From: Tuctoria greenei
Taxonomy: Eukaryota > Streptophyta > Magnoliopsida > Poales > Poaceae
Length of the DNA stretch: 64,000 nt
Assembly: GCA_036927565.1 (NCBI GenBank)
Contig: JAYESD010000005.1
Location: 14,538,565-14,602,564 of the forward strand
Direction of reading: 5' to 3'
Below the pieces are notes generated by a model, which was given only the letters and a program-made list of their open reading frames with translations, was not told where the DNA came from and ran no database searches. Both the position numbers and the translations under genes were made by a program. Of this stretch, positions 32,351 to 42,943 are shown piece by piece; the stretch's first letter is position 1, and every line of letters starts with the position of its first letter.

Positions 32351-34106
32351 TGTAAGGACCGAATGCCCAATAGGGGGGTGAATTGGGCTTTCTTCGAAAA
32401 ATTCTAAGCAATTGAAACTTAATTTCTAAATCCCAATTCCCTACGCGACTAACTATGCATTCTAGTAGATAGAAACTTTGCGGGATATAAATGCATAAAA
32501 GAAAAGGGAAGGAGAAGGATGTAAACCCCCGAGGAGACAAGTATTTATCCCGTGGTTCGGCAAGATTGTTAAGGCCTTCCTACATCCACGTTGTGGCACC
32601 CACCAAAGGGTTTTGGCACACCCATGTCACCGAGACGAGGGGTCTTCACTAATCTTCTCCGTTCGCCTCTGTCGGTGGTTTAGAACCGGCAGATCTCCCT
32701 ACACTGCTAAAGTGATAGGGGAGTTTGATGTTCGGTGTGGGCGCGCGGAGATTCAAGAAGGTGAGTAGGAATTGACACAGGAGACACAAGAGTTTATGTG
32801 GTTCGGGCCGCCTAAGCGTAATACCCTACTCCACGGATGTGTTGGTGTTGTATTAGCTGTATGAGCTTGTGTTGAGCGTCAATGGCGTATGTAAACTCTT
32901 GTGTCTCTTGTGTCAATTCCTACTCACCTTCTTGAATCTCCGTGCGCCCACACCGAACATCAAACTCCCCTATCACTTTAGCAGTGTAGGGAGATCTGCC
33001 GGTTCCAAACCACCGACAGCCTCCTTGGCAAGGTGGAGCTCAAGCCTTGTACAACTTCGACCTTCCGGGCTTCTACACACGCCTTTGCAAGCTCCGGAAG
33101 TCTCTTCACGATTACAACACCAAGGGCACTCCCTTGAGGCTCTCACACTATCCTAGAGAGTCCACTCACACAGAATGGTGGCACACAAGCTCTCTCTCTA
33201 GCTAGTTCTAGCCTAAACCTTGGTGTAGAGATGATCAAAATGGTGTGGAAGTGATTGCTCTTGGCCTTGAACACTTGTGGATGTGTTGGTAGCTTCTGGT
33301 GATCAAGACTTAATGAAATGACAGGGTTAGGGGGTATTTATAGCGAGCCTCCCCGAAATAGCCGTTGGAAAAGTAGGCTGACGGAACTTTACTGGGAACA
33401 CCGGATGATCCGATGTCTCCCCTTTAGTTATCATCGGTCTAATTACTTTGGCTGACGTCATTGTGTCAGATATGACCGTTGTTAGACCGATGTTGCCCCT
33501 ATCTTCTCATCGGATGATCCGGTGGCTCTTCCTCCAGAATTTGCTTAATCTTGATGCTTACTGGAGTGATCGACCGATGTGTGTAAGTCTGCACATCGGA
33601 TGATCCGGTGCTTCACTTGGTCCAATGGTATTGCAAACTGTACTGATGGACCGATGTTACTGATCCATTCACATCGGATGATCCGGTGAGTACATTTGTC
33701 TGAGGTCTTCTTCTTCAGTTGAACCAACTCGACCGATGTGTACATTTCTGAAATCATCGGTTGATCCGATGAGTTGATTTTGTTTGCTTCGAGTTGTTTT
33801 GAGTGAATCTTTTGTGTCTTGCTCAGATGACCTCTTAGACATTTGTTCCACAAGGCTCTCTGATGATCTTCAAGCATTGTATGTTGTCAACTTATGGTTG
33901 AGTGACTTAGACATAAGAGCTTTCACTTCTTGTCTTTATCTCATTGATTTGATCTCAGAAGTTGATTGTATATGGGTCTCCAATGACATATTCATTTCAT
34001 TTTATGAGTGGTTATGAGGACCTTGCATTCACAAATTCATTAGTAAAGTTCAATGGTTGTCATTAATCACCGAAACCATACTTCGTGAGGGGCCTAGATG
34101 CTTTCA
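32351..34106 (-). repeat. 5' LTR of Copia element A, with a 349-bp insertion
   Basis: Starts TGTAAGGACC and ends GATGCTTTCA on the + strand. Without the insert at 32670-33018 and its duplicated pentamer it is about 1402 bp and matches the 3' LTR. It carries the CGGATGATCCG palindromes near 33399, 33509, 33594 and 33674. Confidence 0.92.
32670..33018. mobile_element. Palindromic LTR-derived insert with two U5 ends
   Basis: The left arm 32670-32796 and right arm 32892-33018 are both 127 bp and are inverted copies with only about three mismatches, separated by a 95-bp spacer. The outer ends TGTCGGTGG and CCACCGACA are both the U5 terminus of a Tat-like LTR related to that of element C (41490 and leftwards). 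The spacer continues the same LTR further towards R. It is flanked by GCCTC at 32665-32669 and 33019-33023, matching the uninterrupted LTR near 8990. It encodes nothing. Confidence 0.85.
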
Positions 34107-34111
34107 GCAGT
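34107..34111. repeat. Target-site duplication of Copia element A (right copy)
   Basis: Second copy of GCAGT, directly after the LTR end at 34106. Confidence 0.9.
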
Positions 34112-34367
34112 GAGCAGCCACCCGAGAAAGCAGAGGAGAGGAGCACGAGCAGGCCTTAAGAGAGCGAGCTCACAACAGATTGAACGGGAGAGGAGGTAAC
34201 CAGTATTCAGTGTAGCTAGTAGTCAGCTCCCAGCCTGCTCCAGCTCCAGCTCCATCTTCCCCTGATCACCTCTGCCACTCGTGGCCAAGCTAGCGCGCGC
34301 ACAGGCGCGAGATTCCAGATCCCAGACCGTACCTCAGGCGAGCGCGCGTGGTGGGGAGGCGTCTCTG
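34112..34367 (+). other. 5' UTR / proximal leader of the GPI-protein gene
   Basis: GC- and purine-rich sequence with many CAGCTCC repeats (34224-34255) leads to the ATG at 34368. It was originally joined to sequence ending at 8679; Copia A now separates them by 25 kb. No TATA box is visible between 34112 and the start codon, so the transcription start is likely upstream of or near the insertion site. Confidence 0.5.
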
Positions 34368-34446
34368 ATGGCGGCGTCGGCGTCGGCGCGGCCGCTACTG
34401 CTGCTACGCTTCCTGCTCTTCGCCGCGTCTGCCGCCGACAGCAAAA
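34368..34446 (+). CDS. GPI-anchored protein gene, exon 1 (signal peptide)
   Basis: The ATG at 34368 opens a 26-codon exon encoding a signal peptide: an alanine-rich start, then LLLLRFLLFAASAADSK. It ends one base into a codon before GT at 34447. Joined to the acceptor at 51232-51233, the frame continues into NNPADQLVSLINRNRT, where the mature protein of this plant family begins. The intervening intron is now 16,787 bp because of Copia D and several small elements; without them it would be roughly 1.7 kb. Confidence 0.75.
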
Positions 34447-34642
34447 GTATTGTACTGTCCCTACCCTTCACACTTCCTGCGTGCTGCTGCTACGCTTGCT
34501 GCGTTCGTGCTTGCGTGCGGAGTAGTCCAATTCGGGAGGAACCGGGGCTGTTTTCTGCTGCTCTGTGTGTGTGGATCTGAGCATTTCGGGTGCGCGCGTT
34601 TCTTGGGATGGGATTGGGATCTCGAGGTGGGTTGGTGGGGGA

Positions 34643-34810
34643 GATTAAGGATAGCAACGGGTCGGATTCGAATAGGGTAGAGCAAATATTTGATCCGAAA
34701 TAAATTGTGAGCAGATAAAATTTCATATATGAATCCGTACCCGCGGGTAAATTTTCATACCTGAACTCGCACCCGACGGGTTTCAGTCGAGTTTCGGGTA
34801 CTCGTTTAAA
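34643..34810. repeat. hAT-like MITE fragment
   Basis: Begins AGGATAGCAACGGGTCGG and contains the repeated ACCCGCGGGTA and CACCCGACGGGT blocks typical of grass hAT-like MITEs beginning TAGGGATGGCAACGGG; compare the fuller copy at 49826-50263. The right terminus is missing, so this is a truncated copy in the intron. Confidence 0.5.
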
Positions 34811-34946
34811 AAAAGAAGCTGCAAAGAACAATCATCCAAAGACCACTCCAGCACCTTAAATCCCCAGACAGGAGAGAGGAACACAAATGGTGCTAATAAA
34901 ATAGCTAAATATTTATAGCCACTCCAACCATAGTGAAGAAGTAGAC

Positions 34947-35070
34947 GGACACATATCCTCTACAGTAACTGCACTGTAGTTACTGCAGCTGACATGTGGG
35001 CCCCATGCCTCACTAACCCACATGTCAGTCGCAGTAACTGCAGTGCAGTTACTGCAGAGGATATGAACGT
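34947..35070. mobile_element. Hairpin MITE, Mutator-like (124 bp)
   Basis: Almost the whole element is one inverted repeat: 34953-35000 pairs with 35017-35064 (about 48 bp per arm, a few mismatches, short loop). A perfect 9-bp direct repeat GAAGTAGAC flanks it at 34938-34946 and 35071-35079, matching the 9-bp duplication made by Mutator-like elements. It is non-coding and lies in the GPI-protein gene intron, so its transcript would form a stable hairpin. Confidence 0.65.
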
Positions 35071-35170
35071 GAAGTAGACATGAACTGAATCGGAAGAGGA
35101 AACAAGCAATTGATAGCCGCTTGCCCTCCCCCTCCCGTACTAGTGCTGCAGCAGTCCTTCGTAGCCACCC

Positions 35171-35886
35171 TGTAAGGATCGAATGCCCAAGAGGGGGGGT
35201 GAATTGGGCTTCTTTTCAAAAATTAAAGCAATACCACTTAATTACTAAAAACCCAATTCCCTACGCAAACAGCCTATACATTCAAGTGACTACTAACTTT
35301 GCGGTATATGAAATGCATAAGTGTAAAGTGAGAGTAAGAGAACACAAACTCCCGAGGAGACACAAAGATTTATCCCGTGGTTCGGCAAGATCGCCAAGAT
35401 CTTCCTACATCCACGTTGTGGCACCCACCGAAGGGTATAGCCACAGCCAAGTCACCGAGACTAGGGATCTTCACTATTCTTCTCCGTTTGTCAACCTCGG
35501 CAAGGTGGAGCTCAAGCCTTGTACAACTTGGATCCTCCGGGCTTCCACAACCGTCTTGGCAAGCTCCGGAAGTCTCTCTCAATTACAATCACCAAGGGAC
35601 ACTCCCTTACAGCTCTCACTACACTAGAGATTCCAATCACCAAGAATGGAAGCACACAAGCACTATCTCTAGCTAGTTCTAGCCTATCTCTTGGTGTGTA
35701 AGTGGTGTAGATGATGTAGAAGTGGTAGCTCAATGTCTTGAATGCTTGAGAATGTGTAGAGTAGGTCTGGTATTCAAGACTTGTCGAATAGACAGGTTGA
35801 AGGGGTATAAATATCCAGCCTCCACGAAATAGACGTTAGAAAAGTAGGCTGACATCACTGTTCTACGAGCACCGGATGATCTGATG
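35171..35886 (-). repeat. Truncated 3' LTR of Copia element D
   Basis: Matches 48266-48985 closely from the TGTAAGGATC terminus up to CACCGGATGATCTGATG, where similarity stops abruptly and Gypsy C spacer sequence begins. The remaining 700 bp of the LTR is missing. Confidence 0.9.
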
Positions 35887-36479
35887 GAGAAAAGCCGGAG
35901 ATAACAAAGCTCCAACTCCCCCTAGGTGGCTTGTGATCGATGTTAAACATTAAAAACAAGCATTACCGGAGCAACCAAGCTCCAGCAAAGCTAGGGGGAC
36001 CAGCCGTCAACGCAGAATAAAAGATGGTGAGAAGACCCCACAAGCGGAGTCTGCTGCCGACAAGCTACGCGTTGGCAAAGGTCACTGCCGGAGCTACTAA
36101 GCTCCGACACCCCGGAGGGCTAACTATCGATGCTCTACACATTGATAGGGACTATTGCTGGAGCTACTAAGCTCCGACGGTAGTCAATGCCAGAGCTTCT
36201 GAGCTCCGACAACCTCAGGGGGCCTTCACTATCGAAGACTTCGGGCCTACACTCTACAAGTTCAAAGCAAACGAGTCTTCAACAAAATACAATATTTTCT
36301 TGGTACATGTTCACAATAAAATTGTGTACATCTACCAGGGGGCCAAGTGAAGACAGAAGTGTTGAAGACAAAAAAATGAAATTCATTAACAAATTGTGGA
36401 TTTAATTCATCTGGAGACAAGGGATTACAAAATTGGGGAAGAAAAAGAGAGAATACAAGTGGGAGCTACAGAGATGGTC
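35887..36479. other. Spacer of Gypsy C with GGAGCT hairpins
   Basis: Non-coding. It contains hairpins of the type GGAGCTACTAAGCTCC (about 36092 and 36158) and AGAGCTTCTGAGCTCC (near 36192), equivalent to those in Gypsy B at 21558-21680. Confidence 0.6.
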
Positions 36480-38562
36480 CTAGACACTATGGAAGAACTG
36501 GGCGACCTTCTGAGAAACCTCCGACACGTTGGCTCGGGTGGCTTCACCTTCTCCTTCGACGGGACCTTCAAGCACCGGGTCCAGAGGAAATTGGGGATCC
36601 CGACTAGTGTAGCACGTCAGCACATACTCTGCGACATTCTTCGCTAGGGATTGCCCCTCAACCTCCAACTAGTCCGCGATGACGCCACCCACCTTGGAGA
36701 GTTTGCCACCCGCCGAGCTCAACACTTGCAACGCCAGGTCCGGCTCCGGCTCCGGATCATCCGAACGCACGGGACTGAAGCCCATTGGTGTCAGCACATC
36801 GTTGGCTTTGCTCAGGAACTCCCAAACATGTAGGGAGTCCGCAGTCCTCAAGCCCTTCAGTTCCTCCAAGTATCTTTTGGCCACCGCTAGTTCAGAATTC
36901 TCACGAGCAAGGCGCTCAACCTCTTTGGCATTTTGCTGAATCTTTTCAGCAACCTGCTTCTCGAGTTTTCCGAGCTCCTCCTCCCGGAGGTGGATCTTGT
37001 TCCGGCGGTCGACCAGGTTCTTCTCCCAGCCCCTAACTTTCTTCTCCCTGGCAGCGATAGCACACTCTTTCTTGTAGAGTTCCTGCCCCTGCACTCAAGC
37101 CTTCTCCTCTTCCTCAACGCAACGCTCCTACAATTTCTTGGTGCGTTCCTCGAGGCCCTTGTCAGCCAGAGCCACCTTTTCGGCGAGCTCCTCCTCCCTC
37201 TTCAAGACATCATCCTGCAGCTCTAGGAGTTTTTGCTCTTCGTCTTCGAGCTTCTTCTCCCTCTCATCAAGTGCCTCTCGGCGCTTGATGAGAGTAGTGT
37301 TAATGGCTTCAAGCCTTTCTTGGCGATCATCAGCCGCACTATTAGTTGCCTTGGCCTGCTCATAAATGGCCCGAGATTGAGTGTCGAGGGCATCCAATAA
37401 TTTGCCCCAGTATTCCAGGTGGACCTTCTCCTGTTTGATCCACTCCTTGTCGTCTGCCAGCCTCGACTGCGCCAGCTTGGTCTCGAAGTAGAGCTGATTA
37501 CGCCACCGCCTAAGGGTTTGGCGCTCCTCTTCAAGAGCCTTGCTGTCGTGGTAGAACGGCAGCTGGACTTGACGCAGACTGGAGCAAGCGTTGTCAATGG
37601 ACAACGACAGGGGAATAGGGTTCGGACCTGCTGGGGTCTCCTCCGCTGGTTCCAGCGGGTTCTCGCTTACAAAAATTGGGTCCCACTGCACAAGAGTGGT
37701 CCCCTGAGCCTCCATGGCACTAGGGTCGTCCTCTGGGATAGCCTCAGTCGCCACCGAGGAGGGTCCCGCAGAAGAAGTTCCGACCTCCGGAAGTGGTTCT
37801 GAAGGCCCTGCCGCCAGGTCTTCGTTTGCCCCCTCAGGCAGGGGGCCAGCGACTTCATCTGGGCACCCTGGCTCAGCAGCAGACACCTCCGCCGTCATCA
37901 CTTCCGGAGCAGGGGCTACTTCTGGCTCCGGCCTGGGCTCCTCCTCCGCTGGTCGCTCGGGTGTTGGCACCTTGACCATCATGGGTTCGAGTGCTGATGC
38001 CTCCGCAACGATCGGCTCGAGCGCCGGAAGGTCAACAACAACTGGCCCTAAGGCCGGAGCTTCAACCTCAACCAGCTCAAGCGTCAAAAGGTCTTCAACT
38101 GCAACCGGCTCTGCAGTCGGAGCTTCAGTGGCAACCGGCTCTGAGGCCGGAGCTTCGGAGGTAGCCGGCTCAACCGCCGGGACTTCCTCAGCATCCGGCT
38201 CGCTCGCCGGGGCTTCAATAACCTCCAGCCCAACTATCGGGGCTTCAAAAATTTCTAGCTCTGGGGCCGGAATCAATGCTTCCTTTGGCTCAGCGGCCGA
38301 AGCTTCCAATATCTCAGCATCAAGACCCGGGGCTTCAACCTCCGGGGTAGGTGTCGCTGGCGCATCTTCTCTCCCGTGGTCCGGCGCTACCACGGGAGTC
38401 TCGGGGGATGAGTCGAGGTCCATGACCACGACAGCTGGCGCCGGAGCTGCCGCAGCTTCAGCCACCACTTGGGGCGGCAGCGGGACAAGAGCAGAAGCCT
38501 CCACCCTCACAGCTTCAGCTGTTGTGGCTGAGGGGAAAGCCTCACTCCTCTTCTTGGGGACG
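36480..38562 (-). pseudogene. Antisense gene of Gypsy C, exon 2: repeats and coiled coil (with stops)
   Basis: Reading leftwards from the acceptor at 38563-38564, the exon encodes an alanine/proline region (PAPAVVVMDLDSSPETPV), about ten EAPASEPVATE-type repeats (38270-37970), then the long coiled coil (KLEDEEQKLLELQDDVLKRE) and the C-terminal ending AQFFHSV. In-frame stops occur near 37128, 37095 and 36669; the last is TAG where Gypsy B has a glutamine codon. The frame is otherwise preserved over 2 kb, which suggests it was selected before the element died. Confidence 0.72.
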
Positions 38563-38640
38563 CTGCAGATGATGGATGAAGAAACTTAAAAAACAGTTAC
38601 TACAACAAAACAACTGTCTGAGGTAAAGATTAAAAATTAC
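38563..38640 (-). other. Probable intron in the antisense gene of Gypsy C
   Basis: A 78-bp GT-AG intron on the - strand, matching the 77-bp intron of Gypsy B in position, donor (GTAATTTTT) and acceptor (CTGCAG). Confidence 0.65.
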
Positions 38641-40030
38641 CTCACAAGGCTTCCGCACCAGCTTGCACGAAATCTCTTTCCCGGGCGTTCTGGACTGGCC
38701 ATGGCCGCCGCCGGCGTGGTAGCTCCGGAAGGCCCCCCGAAACTTGTTGCAGCCACGGGCATTTCCTTAGTCGAGGCCCCCCTCGACCGGGAAGGACCTC
38801 CGGACCCAGAGACCTCAGCTGGCCCTGGTACTGGAGTCACATGCCGGGAGCTAGCACCCCGGGAAGACACTGCTGCAGATGCAGTCGCCACAGTTGTAGA
38901 AGACCTCCCCCTCCAGGGAGAAGGAGCTGCTGCAGAGGAAGCAGACCTGACAGACCTTCCATCGGCATGCTTTAGCTTCCTCTTCTGGCTCGAGGGTTCG
39001 GCCACCGGCTCCTTGCCCTTGCCGATGACTTCGGTCCTTGGCTTCGGGGCAGGGTCGGAGCCACCTTCAGAAGCCCCAAGGATCACCATCCTGGAAGTCG
39101 ATCGTCTCTCGACAACACTAAGGTCGTCAAGCACCGGCATCGTCCGCCGGAGCTCCCTGCTGAACTGTACCTCCACGTTCAGAGGGAGGAAAGCTGGTGG
39201 CGGGGTCAAGTCATCACCCGCGATGTCGATGCCGTGCTGGAACTTCTTGAGATGAAACTCCAAGGTCGCCCCCTCCATGTTGGACTTCAGCCCGGTCTCG
39301 ACCCGGTTGTCATCCATCACACTGTTGAGGGACCAAGCGAGTTTTTCTCTCCTCTTCAGCGGTGCCCACCTGTTGACCAGGAAATTGCAAAAAAACGCCT
39401 GAGGAGTTAATCCTCCCTCCACACAATGGCGGATCCTGGTCAGAGCTGGGTTGAAGGCATCCGATAGCACCGGAGCTTCACTCCATACTGCAGTGTCGAT
39501 GTTGGGGAGGCCATCGGGCAGCTCCAGCTTCTCATGCTCCTCCACCCGGATGACTATCTAGTATTTCATCCAATCGTCCCACTTTCCAGAGGGAAACGAC
39601 CGGAGGTACTTGAATGGGCACTTATTGCGCTTCACAAAGTAGTAGAAGCCAAGGTTCTCATCACCCCTTCCAGTGGTATGGACGGTGAAGAAGGTCCGGA
39701 AAAGCTCAATGCAGGGGGGATGCCCACCCACATTTCAGAGAAGTGGATGAAGATAGACACTAGAAGAATGGAGTGGGGGCCAAGGTGGTACAGCTGCAGA
39801 CCATAGAAGTCTAGCAGCATCAAGAAAAAGGAGGAAAAAGGTGGGATCAACCCCACCATGGCGTACGCGGAAAAGTACACCATCTCGCCGGCGTGCTCCT
39901 TCTCGAATGGGAGCTCCCCACCGGCGCGTACCAGGTGGTTGAAAAAGTCCGAGGACCACCCCATGAGGGCCCGGACCTTCTTCAGGTCACTTTCGGTCTT
40001 CAAGCGGCTCTTGCGGAGACCCAACTCCAT
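38641..40030 (-). pseudogene. Antisense gene of Gypsy C, exon 1 (gypsy-type transposon domain, frameshifted)
   Basis: The ATG at 40030 gives MELGLRKSRLKTESDLKKV, as in Gypsy B. The first frame runs to a stop at 39632 because of a one-base shift near 39680. Coding resumes in the frame 39545-38641 (NRWAPLKRREKLAWSLNSV, EFHLKKFQHGID, RSASSAAAPSP). Near 39555 a tryptophan codon of the Gypsy B version is TAG here. Element C keeps the 11 bases lost from Gypsy B near 18548, so each copy is broken at a different place. Confidence 0.72.
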
Positions 40031-40567
40031 CGCAGCACAGTGAGGCAAGGGAGGAAAAGCAAGTGCAAGTTTGGGAGTTCGAGCGCAAGTTTAGATGAGA
40101 GGCGTAAAGAACCCCAGACGGTGTGCGCTTTCCTTCTTAAGTAAGCCCCCGCAACGCTTGGATGGAAACCGCAGGGAATCCGAAGATACTATTCAAAAAT
40201 TTCACCATGCCGATTACAAGAGGGCCCGGGACCACCCCGACGATCAAGTCGAGGTTCTTACCCAGGCGAACGGTTGTCATCATGAAAGGCGGGAAGCCCG
40301 AAGGCGGCGGCTTGACAAGGCGCGCGGAACCAATACGATTTTCGTATCGGGAACCGGCGACCTTCAATTGCGTGAGATCCGCACGCCAAAGATCTCATTT
40401 GCCGCACCCAGGATATGCCACGCGACGAGGATTTAACTCCAAAACTATCGCCAACGGCACATCTGAAGACCTTTGAAGACTCGGCTCAAAAGTCGAAGGA
40501 TGGACCCACCTCCGGCGAAATGACTTCACCCAAGGGGTCTTCCTCAGAGGTGGGCCCAGGGGGCCAC

Positions 40568-41490
40568 TGTCGGTACCCTGGGTACCGTATACCCCTTGAG
40601 ATTGCAAAGATCTCAAGGAAATGTCATCTAGTTGATTTGAAGACCTTTGAAGGCCCACATGTCAGACATAACCGGACCCGCTTCCCCAACATGGTTAGTC
40701 CCAGTGTCGCCACGTGTACCATCAAACCGGAGCTACCGCCCATAAAGGGGAAGCTCCGGGCTATGTACCATAACGGCACCCCCGGACCTAACCCCAGACC
40801 GAGGGAAGCTACGGAACTGACACGTGTCTGGTGGCACCGGACCCATCTGTTCCCCACAGTATGCTCCGGAGCTGCCACGTGTCCAACCATCGGATCTTAA
40901 GCCTCAAACCTTCGGTAGACTCCACAACGGCTCCGAATCTTCAAAGGGGAATCAAGGACTTTAAGACCCGATTAAGTGTCATTAATACTATGTTAATGAC
41001 ACACAATCGGACGACCCTTAATACCAGTAACGGCACTGTCAAAGCCCGTAACTCGGTCATTAAGGGTAATTAAGCGCATCAAATGTGTATCAATATTAGT
41101 AGCCGTCGGGGCCACATGTCGGGCCAGGCCAACTTGTAACGGCCTGTCCTTGTACTATAAAAGGACAAACCGATGATACATAGCGGGCTCTCTGATCTAA
41201 CTTGATCTTCTCTGATCTGACTTGATCTTCTGTGATCTGATCTGGTCTGATCATCTCACACGCGCTCTCAACTCACATCACCTGAGTTGAGTTCATACAT
41301 CCAATACAACACCAACACACCCCGTGGAGTAGGGTATTACGCTCATGCGGCCCGAACCACGTAAATCTTTGTGTCTCCTGTGCCATTTTACATTTCACCT
41401 TCTTGAATCTCCGCGCGCCCACACCGAACTTCAAACTCCGCAAACACTTTTAGTAGTGTCGGGAGATCTGCCGGATTAAGACCACCGACA
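40568..41490 (+). repeat. 3' LTR of Gypsy element C (923 bp)
   Basis: Starts TGTCGGTACCC and ends CCACCGACA, with the purine tract immediately upstream. It is related to the LTR of element B but clearly diverged. Its U5 end is the closest match in the window to the palindromic insert at 32670-33018. Confidence 0.88.
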
Positions 41491-42078
41491 GACTCTAAAA
41501 ACTCCAAAAAGATAGACTCCCCCTACAGCTAGGACTCCCCTGAGGCTAAGCTAGACTCCCCCTGACTCCTGACTCTTCTCCCCCTTTGGCATCAAGACAC
41601 CAAAAAGGAAGCCGAGTGCCTAAGGATCCTGAGCGCTCGGAGCGATGACGAACTGGTCACCATCGGGGGTGATGTCGTCGGAGCTGCTTCCTGCTGCTGT
41701 TGAAGCTGGAGTAGAGGTGACGGGAGCTGTAGGAGCCGCTGTCGGTGCCTGCTGAGACTGGACTGCAGGAAGAGGGGCACTGACAACGGATGCTGGCGTC
41801 TGTTGGAAAAGCATCGTAGCCAGCAGAGGAGAGTGGATAGGAGCACCTGGAGCAAGCAGTGGGGACATGCTGATCGTCGGGATCGGCGTGGTCAACACTG
41901 GCGCTGAAGCTGGAGCCAGGACAGGTGGGGCTGGAGCAAAGCCTGGAAGCTGTGACGGCAGGGCAATCCTAGTCTGTGTGTAGAGGTTGGTGATCAACCC
42001 CAGGATGCCTGCGTCTGCTGCTGCTGGTCAAGAGAGCGCTAGTGCATCTGATCAATCAGTCCAATCAGCCTGTCAGAT
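41491..42078 (-). pseudogene. Remnant env-like ORF of Copia element D
   Basis: Encodes only the proline/alanine-rich C-terminal tail of the env-like ORF (LYTQTRIALPSQLPGF ... GDQFVIAPSAQDP), matching 10468-10860 of element A. At about 42078 it jumps to the direct-repeat region equivalent to about 13195 of element A, so some 2.2 kb including the central domain is deleted. Confidence 0.75.
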
Positions 42079-42943
42079 GATAGGAGCATCAGTCGAATGG
42101 CACAGTAAGGGTATTCCAAAAGGTATCATTGACACCGGATGGTCCGACATTGAAAGGATTTGCATCGGTGGAATTTAGCATAGTTCGAGAAATGTGAACA
42201 TCGAATGGACCGATGTTTCTCAGAATGAACTCGTCGGTTGATTTGTCTTACTGGTTGAACTGACTCTTGGCATTTGAACACAAACTGATCTGATGATGGT
42301 CTGGCCTAAGCACCGGATAATCCGATGACTACAAAACAGCAACATCCCATATATGTCCTTTGACTCAAATAAACAATCACGAAGAAACACATGTCTTGGG
42401 ACCTTTTGGGCAACCCCTTACCCCTCAAAAATACTAATTGCCATTAACTTGGCTAAACCTTAAAGCAAATAGAACACCGAAGAAAATAGGGAGGAAATTA
42501 TTCAAATAAAATGTAGGGCCCATGCTTTGTGAGCTAGAGGATGAAGACTTCTATCTCTTTAAAGCATGTTCCTTTAGGCATTAACGCACCTAACATTTTG
42601 TTCTTTCCGCATCATATGAGTTGAGATATTGCATTTAAAACAAGTCTCTTTCTCATGAGGTGGGTTCCCCTTTGTGACAATCTACCGTATGCAATGCCAA
42701 ACAATTTATAATGCAAGAAATTTAAATATGAGTGCAAGTCTATATGGCAGGCATCATGCAAGACATAAAGTAAATCTATCTTGCCAAGTTTGAACCTTTC
42801 ATAGGCTTCTTCAGGGAGAGCCACTCTCCAAGCCTTGGGGAAAACCAAAAGAACCTCCATCCCAAGCTAACCCTTGCTCACCCCTATCCTTTGAAAGTTA
42901 GACAAGACCTATATGAGATGCATTCTTACATGATTATGGCAAC
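42079..42943. other. Non-coding region upstream of the env-like remnant in Copia D
   Basis: Holds the CACCGGATGGTCCGA / GTCGAATGGCACAGTAAGG direct-repeat cassette (42090-42310), then AT-rich sequence matching 13440-14024 in element A. No coding capacity. Confidence 0.6.

Larger units (their letters stand above)
8680..34106 (-). mobile_element. Copia element A (Sirevirus-like), hosting two insertions
   Basis: A complete Ty1/Copia retrotransposon on the - strand. LTRs at 8680-10080 and 32351-34106 begin TG and end CA. A primer-binding site complementary to initiator tRNA-Met lies beside the right LTR and a purine tract beside the left LTR. From 5' to 3' (right to left) it encodes gag, protease, integrase, reverse transcriptase and RNase H, then a long extra env-like ORF and a repeat-rich 3' non-coding region. 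The extra ORF, the long coiled-coil gag and the LTR palindromes point to the Sirevirus (SIRE) lineage. It is interrupted by Gypsy B (16459-29338) and by a palindromic insert (32670-33018). Several stops and frameshifts make it non-autonomous. Confidence 0.92.
35887..41490 (+). mobile_element. Gypsy element C, truncated Tat-like copy
   Basis: The 3' third of an element of the same family as Gypsy B but in the opposite (+) orientation. It has the spacer with GGAGCT hairpins, the antisense gene (on the - strand, 36480-40030), the polypurine tract (40556-40567) and the 3' LTR (40568-41490). Gag, pol and the 5' LTR are missing. The left boundary falls in the middle of Copia D's LTR, so the missing part was removed together with Copia sequence by one deletion. 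Confidence 0.88.

Noticed and set aside
41490..41495. Target-site duplication of Gypsy C (GACTC after the LTR)
   Set aside because: The other side was deleted, so the duplication cannot be confirmed.
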